Positions 58,049 to 64,000 of a stretch of DNA of 64,000 bases are shown in pieces. A model generated the notes under the pieces. The model was not told the DNA's origin and made no database searches. It saw only the letters and a list, made by a program, of their open reading frames with translations. Numbering within the stretch: the first letter of the stretch is position 1; every line of letters begins with the position of its first letter. The DNA comes from Bog-473 sp963711065 (GTDB lineage Bacteria > Actinomycetota > Acidimicrobiia > Acidimicrobiales > RAAP-2): assembly GCA_963711065.1 (NCBI GenBank), contig CAVQCO010000007.1, positions 1,227,770 through 1,291,769 of the forward strand, given 5' to 3'. The position numbers and the translations under genes are program-made.

Positions 58049-60486
58049 CGACGGCGGGAACGCCCGCGCGAGGAGCGACGGTCGTTGCCGCGGTCACCGC
58101 GGTCACCGCGCTCACCGCGGTCGCCCCTGTCGCCCTCGGCCGCCCCTGGGCCGAGGTCACCCAGGTCCGCGACCAGCTCGGCCTCGAAGGCGTCCTCGAA
58201 CGAGGGCGCCGACGACGACGCGGCGCCCGCCGCCGCCCTCGGCGCGGTGTCCCCGTTGCCCGCGTCCCGGCCACCAACGGACTGGGGCGCGCCCTCGGGC
58301 GCCGCCGCCAGCGACAGCGACACCTTGCCCTGCGGGTCGATGTCGTCCACCCGCACCTCCACCGACTGCCCGAGGACGAGGACGTCCTCGACGTTGTTGA
58401 TGCGCTTGCCGCCGGCGAGCGAGGACAGCTTGGAGATGTGGAGCAGGCCGTCGCGGCCCGGCAGCACGTTGACGAAGGCACCGAACTTGGTGATGTTGAC
58501 CACCTTGCCGGCGTAGACGACGCCGACCTCGGCGGTCGGCGGGTCGAGGATGAGCGAAATGCGCCGACGTGCCTCCTCGACGGCATTGCCGTCCTTGGCG
58601 CCGATGGTCACGGTCCCGACGACGCCGTCGTCGTCCACCGCGATGTCGGCCCCGGTCTCCTGCTGCAGCGTGTTGATCACCTTGCCCTTGGGCCCGATCA
58701 CCTCGCCGATCTTGTCGATCGGGATCTCCATGGACACGATCTTCGGCGCACTGTTCGCCACGTGGTCGCGCGGCTCGGCGATGGCGCCCGCCATCACCCC
58801 GAGGATGACGAGGCGCGCCTCCTTGGCCTGCAGGAGGGCCTTGGCCAGCACGTCGGCCGGCAGGCCGTCGATCTTCGTGTCGAGCTGCAGTGCGGTGACG
58901 GCGTCGGCCGTGCCGGCCACCTTGAAGTCCATGTCGCCGAAGGCGTCCTCGGAGCCCAGGATGTCGGTCAGCGTCACGTAGGTCCCGCCCTCGTAGACGA
59001 GCCCCATGGCGATCCCGGCCACCGGCGCCTTGATCGGGACGCCCGCCGCCATGAGCGACAGCGTCGACCCGCACACCGATGCCATGGACGTGGAGCCGTT
59101 GGAGGAGAGCACGTCGGAGACGACGCGCAGCGTGTAGGGGAACTCCTCTTCGCTCGGCACCACCGGCAGCAGGGCCCGCTCGGCCAGCAGCCCGTGCCCG
59201 ATCTCGCGGCGCTTGGGGCCTCGCATGAAGCCGGTCTCCCCCGTCGAGAACGGTGGGAAGTTGTAGTGGTGCATGTAGCGCTTGGTCTCGACGGGGGTGA
59301 TGGTGTCGAGCAGTTGGTTCATGCGCGGCATGCCCAGCGTCGTCACGTTGAGCACCTGGGTCTCGCCGCGCTGGAACAGGGCCGAGCCGTGGGCGGTCGG
59401 GAGCAGGTCGATCTCCGCCGAGAGAGGCCGGATGTCGGCCACGCCGCGGCCGTCCACCCGGACGCCGTCCTCGACGATGCGCTTGCGCACCAGCTTCTTG
59501 GTCAGCGAGCGGATGGCCGCCTTGACCTCGCCGGGCCGGTCGGCGAACTCGTCGCCCAGCGCGGCGCGGATCTCCTCGCCCGCCTGGTCCAGCGCCGCGT
59601 TGCGCTCGGCCTTGCTCGTCACCAGGTTGGCCTTGGCGATGAGGTCGGTGCCCACCGCCTCCACCCGGGCCCACACGTCGTCCTGGTAATCGCTGAACGT
59701 GGTGAACGGGATGGTCTCAATCGGGCCACGGGCGGCGGTGAAGGCCTCGACGAGCTGGCGCTGCAGGTTGATCGACTGGCGAATCCACTGCTTGGACGCC
59801 TCGAGGCCGGAGGCCAGCACCTCCTCGTTGACTTTTGGCGCACCGGCGTCGTAGTAGGACCACGACTTCTCCGTCCCGCCCGCCTCGACCATCATGATGG
59901 CGATCTCGGCGTCGGCGTCCTCGCTCAGCGCCCGACCGGCCACGACGAGCTCGAAGACGGACGCCTCACCCTCGGGGAAGGTCGGGTGCGGGACCCAGGT
60001 GCCGTCGATCGTGTAGGCGACACGAACCGCGCCGATGGGCCCGTCGAAGGGGATGCCCGAGAGCATCAGCGCGGCGGACGCCGCGTTGATGGCGAGCACG
60101 TCGTGCGGGTTCTCCTGGTCGGCCCCGACGATGGTGCCCACGATGTGGACCTCGTTGCGGAAGCCCTCGGGGAACGACGGGCGCAGCGGGCGGTCGATCA
60201 GGCGGTCGGTCAGGATGGCCTGGTCCGAGGCCTTGCCCTCCCGCCGGAAGAACGAGCCGGGGATCCTGCCGGCGGCGTAGGTCCGCTCCTCGATGTCGAC
60301 CGTGAGGGGGAAGAAGTCGGTCCCCTCCCGTACGGACCGGGCCGCCGTGGCGGTGGCCAGCAGGACGGTGTCGCCGATGCGGGCGAGCACGGAACCGTCG
60401 GCCTGTTGGGCCAATCTCCCCGCCTCGAGGGACATGGTGCGATCGGTCCCGCTGATCGGGGCCGAAACAGAAATGGCATCAGACAT
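58045..60486 (-). CDS. pnp: Polynucleotide phosphorylase
   Basis: PNPase degrades RNA 3'-to-5' with phosphate and can add tails. 813 residues: RNase PH domain 1 (about 25-160), the helical linker, RNase PH domain 2 (DVLSSNGSTSMASVCGSTLSLMAAGVPI), the KH domain (IDKIGEVIGPKGKVINTLQQ near 575) and the S1 domain (GKVVNITKFGAFVNVLPGRDGLLH). An actinobacterial-type charged tail of Gly-Asp-Arg repeats (GDRGDRGERGDRGDRG) ends the protein and is encoded by 9-base repeats. ATG follows GAGGAG. It lies downstream of rpsO as usual. Confidence 0.97.
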   Translation of the reverse strand: MSDAISVSAPISGTDRTMSLEAGRLAQQADGSVLARIGDTVLLATATAARSVREGTDFFPLTVDIEERTYAAGRIPGSFFRREGKASDQAILTDRLIDRPLRPSFPEGFRNEVHIVGTIVGADQENPHDVLAINAASAALMLSGIPFDGPIGAVRVAYTIDGTWVPHPTFPEGEASVFELVVAGRALSEDADAEIAIMMVEAGGTEKSWSYYDAGAPKVNEEVLASGLEASKQWIRQSINLQRQLVEAFTAARGPIETIPFTTFSDYQDDVWARVEAVGTDLIAKANLVTSKAERNAALDQAGEEIRAALGDEFADRPGEVKAAIRSLTKKLVRKRIVEDGVRVDGRGVADIRPLSAEIDLLPTAHGSALFQRGETQVLNVTTLGMPRMNQLLDTITPVETKRYMHHYNFPPFSTGETGFMRGPKRREIGHGLLAERALLPVVPSEEEFPYTLRVVSDVLSSNGSTSMASVCGSTLSLMAAGVPIKAPVAGIAMGLVYEGGTYVTLTDILGSEDAFGDMDFKVAGTADAVTALQLDTKIDGLPADVLAKALLQAKEARLVILGVMAGAIAEPRDHVANSAPKIVSMEIPIDKIGEVIGPKGKVINTLQQETGADIAVDDDGVVGTVTIGAKDGNAVEEARRRISLILDPPTAEVGVVYAGKVVNITKFGAFVNVLPGRDGLLHISKLSSLAGGKRINNVEDVLVLGQSVEVRVDDIDPQGKVSLSLAAAPEGAPQSVGGRDAGNGDTAPRAAAGAASSSAPSFEDAFEAELVADLGDLGPGAAEGDRGDRGERGDRGDRGNDRRSSRGRSRRR

Positions 60487-60529
60487 TGATGCTCCTCGTT
60501 TGTCGGGGGCATCTCCGTTCTGGTTCCCA

Positions 60530-60541
60530 GTGGTCGACCAC
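60530..60541. promoter_or_regulatory. Palindrome in rpsO-pnp gap
   Basis: GTGGTCGACCAC is a perfect 12-base palindrome 44 bases upstream of the pnp start, with further complementary CCACTGG/CCAGTGG segments nearby. The rpsO-pnp gap in other bacteria forms a hairpin used in PNPase self-control; whether that applies here is inference. Confidence 0.3.
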
Positions 60542-60607
60542 CTCTCTCGTGAAGTGACCGGCGACTGGCAGCCAGTGGCTCGAGACGCCCGTGTGTGTGG
60601 TGCCCCG

Positions 60608-60865
60608 CTACCGTCGGATGCCGAGGCGGCCGATGATGGTGCGGTAGCGCTCGACGTCGTTCTTGCGGACGTAGTCGAGCAGCCGGCGGCGCTGGCCGAT
60701 GAGCTTCATCAGTCCCCGCCGGGTGTGGTGGTCCCCTTTGTGCTCCTTCAGGTGCTCGGTCAGGTGGTTGATCCGTCCCGACAGCAGGGCGATCTGTACC
60801 TCGGGAGAACCGGTGTCACTGTCGTGCAGCCGGTACTCGGCGATGGTGGCCTGCGTGTCGGGCAT
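60608..60865 (-). CDS. rpsO: 30S ribosomal protein S15
   Basis: A primary 16S rRNA-binding protein, 85 residues plus stop. The sequence is a complete S15: ATIAEYRLHDSDTGSPEVQI, LTEHLKEHKGDHHTRRGL, RRRLLDYVRKNDVERY, IGRLGIRR. It lies between ribF and pnp in the standard order and needs no frameshift correction. Confidence 0.98.
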   Translation of the reverse strand: MPDTQATIAEYRLHDSDTGSPEVQIALLSGRINHLTEHLKEHKGDHHTRRGLMKLIGQRRRLLDYVRKNDVERYRTIIGRLGIRR

Positions 60866-60946
60866 GAAGGAAGAACCTCGAAGAGCTCGTCGGAGTGCGC
60901 CGGGAACCCTCCCCGGCCGCCGAAGATGTTACCAGCTGGCCGCTGA

Positions 60947-61871
60947 TCAGGGCGGATCGGCCGAGGTGAGCACCCGCTCGGTGGCCTCCACGTCGGCCCG
61001 CATCTGTGCGACCAGGGCCTCGATCGACTCGAAGCGCTGCTCTGCCCGGAGCCGGTGGACGAACGAGACCCGGGCCGGCTCGCCGTAGAGGTCGCCCTCG
61101 AAGTCCAGGAGGTAGGCCTCCACGAGCACCGGCGCCGTCCCGGGCTCGTAGAAGGTGGGCCGCCGCCCGACCGAGATGGCCGCCCGGTGCACCGAGCCGT
61201 CGGGCCGCCGGTAGCGGCCGGCGTAGATGCCGTCGGCGGGCAGCGCGATGTCGTCGGGGACGGCGAGGTTGGCCGTCGGGAAGCCCAGCTCGGGGCCGCC
61301 CCGGCCGTCGCCGCGCACGACGGGGCCGCGTACCTGGTGCGGGCGGCCGAGCAGCTCGGCGGCCCCCTCCACGTCGCCCTCGGCGATCAGGGCCCGGATC
61401 CGCGTCGACGACACCGGCTCGGCGCCGTCGCCGGTCAGGCCGACGCCCACCACCTCGAAGCCGTACCGGGCGCCGAGCCGGCGCAGCAGCGCCACGTTGC
61501 CCGCGGCGGCCGTGGCCGAAGTGGAAGTCCTCCCCCACCACCACCAGCCGCGCCGAGCAGCTCGTCGACCAGCACCTCCTTGACGAAGTCCTCGGCCGAC
61601 TCCTCGGCCCGGGCCGGCGTCGAAGGGCACCACCAGCGTGCGGTCGATGCCGCACTCGGCCAGCAGCTCGAGCTTCTGCTCCAGGTCGGTCAGCAGCATG
61701 GGCGCCGAGGACGGGCGGACGACGTACGCGGGATGGCGGTCGAAGGTCACCACCACCGTCGACAGGCCCGCGCCCGCCGCTCGCCCGCACAGGTCGCCCA
61801 GCAGCGCACGGTGCCCGAGGTGGACGCCGTCGTAGGCCCCGATCGTGACGGCGGTTCCCGGGCCGTGGCAT
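60947..61871 (-). CDS. ribF: Bifunctional riboflavin kinase/FAD synthetase, frameshifted
   Basis: RibF makes FMN and then FAD. The N-terminal adenylyltransferase is visible as VTIGAYDGVHLGHRALLGDL and VVTFDRHPAYVVRP; the kinase part as VRGPVVRGDGRGGPELGFPT, NLAVPDDIALPADGIYAG and FVHRLRAEQRFESIEALVAQ. Between 61520 and 61640 the frame slips at least twice (the segment that should read like VVGEDFHFGHG is found in another frame). A further slip near 61857 separates it from the likely ATG at 61871 (MPRPG then TAVTIGAYDG). Total length after repair would be about 305 residues, normal for RibF. Confidence 0.88.
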
Positions 61872-61897
61872 CGCGACCGAGGGTAGTCGGGCCGTCG

Positions 61898-62793
61898 TCA
61901 CGTCTCCCGGCCAGCACGACGGCCGGCCGGATGCGGTCGGTGCCCGTCGCCTCGTAGACCGCCAGCAGCTGCCCCGTCCGTCGAGCAGCGCCCACGGCCC
62001 GTCGCCGGCCGCCCCGAGCGGCACCCGGTCGAGCGGGAGTCCCGGTCCGGATGACGCCGCCACCGGCGGCTCGACCGTCGACGCGGTCCAGGTCGCGCAG
62101 CGCCTCGGCGGGCGTGAGGACGGCGTCGGGGCCGATGCGCGTCGAGCGGGCGCATCTCGGCCTCCGCCGAAGGAGCCGATGCGCGTGCGCCGCAGGTGGC
62201 GCAGGTGCGCCCCGCCGCCGAGCGCCGCCCCAGGTCCGCGGCCAGGACCCGGACGTAGGTCCCCGACGAGCACTCGACCTCGGCCCGGAACACGCCGGGG
62301 CGGCCCGGGTCGGGCTCGACGTCGAAGCGGTAGACCGTGACCGGGCGGGCCGGCCGCTCGACCTCGATGCCCTGCCGGGCCAAGCTCGTGGAGTCGCCGT
62401 CCGCCGACCTTGACGGCCGAGACCATCGGCGGCACCTGCTCGATGTCGCCGGTGAGCGCGGCCGCGGCGGCGCGACCGCGTCCGGGGTGACGCGCGCCAT
62501 GTCCCACGTCCCCGTCACCTCGCCCGACGCGTCGAGCGTGGAGGTGGCCGTGCCGAGCACCATGTCGGCCGTGTACGTCTTTGCCAGGGCCGTGAGGAAG
62601 CGCAGCAGCCGCGTCGCCCGGCCGAGGCCGACCAGCAGCACGCCGGTGGCGTCGGGGTCGAGCGTCCCGGCGTGGCCGACTCGGCGCTGCCCGAAGATGC
62701 GGCGGCAACGGGCCACGACGTCGTGCGAGGTCCAGCCCGGCCTCCTTGTCGACGACCACGAGCCCGTCACGCTCGACGGGCTCCGACCGGCTC
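61898..62793 (-). CDS. truB: tRNA pseudouridine-55 synthase, heavily frameshifted
   Basis: TruB converts U55 of tRNA to pseudouridine. Recognisable pieces in order: ERDGLVVVDKEAG, then after a one-base slip near 62735 TSHDVVARCRRIFGQRRVGH, AGTLDPDATGVLLVGLGRAT (catalytic Asp), LAKTYTADMVLGTATSTLDA, CSSGTYVRVLAADLG and LLAVYEATGTDRIRPAVVLA. At least five single-base indels break the gene, at about 62735, 62470, 62410, 62230 and 61980. The start codon is uncertain because the sequence is in frame with the end of rbfA. Both ends are approximate. Confidence 0.82.
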
Positions 62794-63196
62794 CGGCCCG
62801 TCGGGCGCTCGACCCGGGGTCGGCCGGTGACTCGGGTCTCGTCGCCGCCGGAGCTCCCCTCGTGCAACCCCCGCAGGAGCTCCTCCACCCGGGAGCCGGC
62901 GGCGACGGCCGGGTCGGCGCGGAAGCGAGCCGCGGTGTGCGCTTCATCGTCACCTGGCGTCCGACGGTGCGCTGCAGGTGGCCCCGGCGCTCCTCGAGCG
63001 CCAGCGACGGCTCGTCGTCGAGGGAGGCCAGGTAGACGACGGCGGTCCGCAGGTCGGGTGCGTCGTCGACCGAGGTGACGGTGACCAGGCGCAGCCGCTC
63101 GTCGGCGTCGGCCAGGCGCTCGAGCTCCTCGGCCACGACCTGGCGCAGCACCTCGTTCACCCGGGCCACGCGGGTAGGTCGCCGGCGCCGTCTCAC
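62790..63196 (-). CDS. rbfA: Ribosome-binding factor A, frameshifted
   Basis: RbfA helps mature the 30S subunit. GTG at 63196 follows GAGGAG and gives VRRRRRPTRVARVNEVLRQV, then LRLVTVTSVDDAPDLRTAVV and a QVTMKRTPRL segment. After a slip near 62925 the tail continues RFRADPAVAAGSRVEELLRG. No stop codon is seen before the TruB sequence begins about 45 codons later in the same frame, so the 3' end is a guess. Confidence 0.82.
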
Positions 63197-63236
63197 CGCG
63201 TCAGCTCCTCGAGCTCGTGCACGCTCCTGAGCGCCT

Positions 63237-64000
63237 TCAGCTCCTGGGGATCTCACGCTCCTCGAAGGTCTCGATGATGTCGCCCTCCTTCAGGTCCTGG
63301 AAGTCCGAGAGCCCGATGCCGCACTCGAACCCGGCCGCGACCTCGCGCACGTCATCTTTGAAGCGGCGCAGCGAGGTGATGGATGCCCTTCCAGATGACC
63401 GTCCCCTCGCGGAGGAAGCGGACCTTCGATCCACGGGTGATGGTGCCGTCGCGCACGTAGCAGCCGGCGACGGCCCCGACGCGGGGCACCCGGAACACCT
63501 CGCGGACCTCGGCCTCGCCGGTGACGACCTCCTCGAACTCGGGCGAGAGCATGCCGAGCATGGCCGCCTCGATGTCCTCGAGGAGCTTGTAGATGATCTC
63601 GTAGGTCCGGATCTCGACGTCGGACGCCTCGGCCAACTCCCGGGAGCGGCGGTCGGGCCGCACGTTGAACCCGATGATCGTGGCGTTCGACGCCCCGCCA
63701 GCTGGACGTCGTTCTCGGTGATGCCACCGACGCCCCGGTGGACGAAGCTCAGCTTCACGTCGTCGCGCTCGAGGTTGCGGAGGCTCTCGGTGATGGCCTC
63801 CAGCGAGCCCTGCACGTCGGCCTTCAGGACGAGGTTCAAGCGTGGCCGTCTCGCCGCGCTGGATCTGCTCGAAGAGGTCCTCGAGCTTGGCCCCCGCCGC
63901 GGCCGCCACGGGCTTGTGCCCCGACAGGCGGAAGCGCTGGGCACGGGCCTCCCCGAGCGTCCTGGCCCGGGCCAGGTCCTTGGCCGCCCGCATCTCGTCT
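63237..64000 (-). CDS. infB: Translation initiation factor IF-2, C-terminal part, frameshifted
   Basis: IF-2 brings initiator tRNA to the ribosome. Only the C-terminal quarter is in the window; the gene enters from the right edge. Pieces in order: ARTLGEARAQRFRLSGHKPV, NLVLKADVQGSLEAITESL, VKLSFVHRGVGGITENDVQL, ATIIGFNVRP, IIYKLLEDIEAAMLGMLSPE, VGAVAGCYVRDGTITRGSKV, LRRFKDDVREVAAGFECGIG and the end EEREIPRS. Three one-base slips are needed, near 63840 (extra C), 63698 (missing G in a G-run) and 63383 (extra A). Order infB-rbfA-truB is canonical. Confidence 0.92.
   Translation of the reverse strand, partial: TRCGRPRTWPGPGRSGRPVPSASACRGTSPWRPRRGPSSRTSSSRSSAARRPRLNLVLKADVQGSLEAITESLRNLERDDVKLSFVHRGVGGITENDVQLAGRRTPRSSGSTCGPTAAPGSWPRRPTSRSGPTRSSTSSSRTSRRPCSACSRPSSRRSSPARPRSARCSGCPASGPSPAATCATAPSPVDRRSASSARGRSSGRASITSLRRFKDDVREVAAGFECGIGLSDFQDLKEGDIIETFEEREIPRS

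Noticed and set aside
1..64000. tRNA, rRNA, tmRNA or RNase P RNA genes
   Set aside because: I looked through the gaps between genes and saw no cloverleaf or known conserved RNA core; a covariance-model scan would be needed to exclude them.

Overview
The window is a GC-rich, gene-dense chromosomal segment from a high-GC Gram-positive bacterium. Several features point to the Actinobacteria, probably Acidimicrobiia. These are LexA boxes of the CGAAC-N4-GTTCG type, a LysM/ChiZ-like gene followed by nrdR, an SOS-controlled Rv2578c-type radical SAM gene, an actinobacterial DapC/DapD/DapE succinylase branch, a TIGR03086-type protein, and secreted proteins built from GYWLVASDGG repeats. The taxonomic call is inference from gene content and could not be checked against a database. 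I saw no tRNA, rRNA or CRISPR array.

Layout. (1) 0-11.5 kb is accessory. It starts with an IS630 transposase cut by the window edge, followed by several secreted proteins of unknown role. Next come a MarR/cupin/VOC cluster with a palindromic operator and a secreted beta-helix plus propeller protein. A two-recombinase mobile element with clear 30-32 bp terminal inverted repeats closes this part. (2) 11.7-18.2 kb is an SOS block. A chiZ-like-nrdR-PIG-L-dinB operon is led by three LexA boxes, and lexA has two boxes of its own. An FtsX-type permease gene lies between the two promoters. (3) 18.2-26.5 kb holds a beta-lactamase-fold hydrolase, an Fpg/Nei glycosylase, a methyltransferase, a SigK/RskA-like ECF sigma and anti-sigma pair, a ferritin-like protein and an unusual M16-like protein. 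(4) 26.5-38.9 kb, minus strand, is a tight core operon dapE-dapD-dapC-hflX-dapF-miaA-miaB, then thrB, a D,D-carboxypeptidase and ftsK. (5) 39-49.9 kb is mostly plus strand: an SOS-controlled radical SAM gene, a propeller-SGNH secreted protein, a GGDEF-EAL protein, a structured leader region, and metabolic genes. (6) 49.9-64 kb, minus strand, is the classic infB-rbfA-truB-ribF-rpsO-pnp-M16 peptidase-dapB run, then tetR, rhomboid, tetR, a diiron protein, dapA and rnj.

How the parts connect. All six enzymes from dihydrodipicolinate synthase to diaminopimelate epimerase are encoded here (dapA, dapB, dapD, dapC, dapE, dapF). The SOS response is represented by lexA, a translesion polymerase inside a LexA-boxed operon, and a leaderless LexA-boxed radical SAM gene. 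Translation and RNA decay are represented by IF-2, RbfA, TruB, S15, PNPase, RNase J, MiaA, MiaB and HflX.

Sequence quality. Single-base frameshifts break ribF, truB, rbfA and infB in the last 2.5 kb. Isolated ones affect the M16 peptidase, a tetR gene, a small lipoprotein gene and possibly the start of ftsK. Essential genes are hit, and the indels go both ways at GC-rich runs, so sequencing or assembly error is the likeliest cause.
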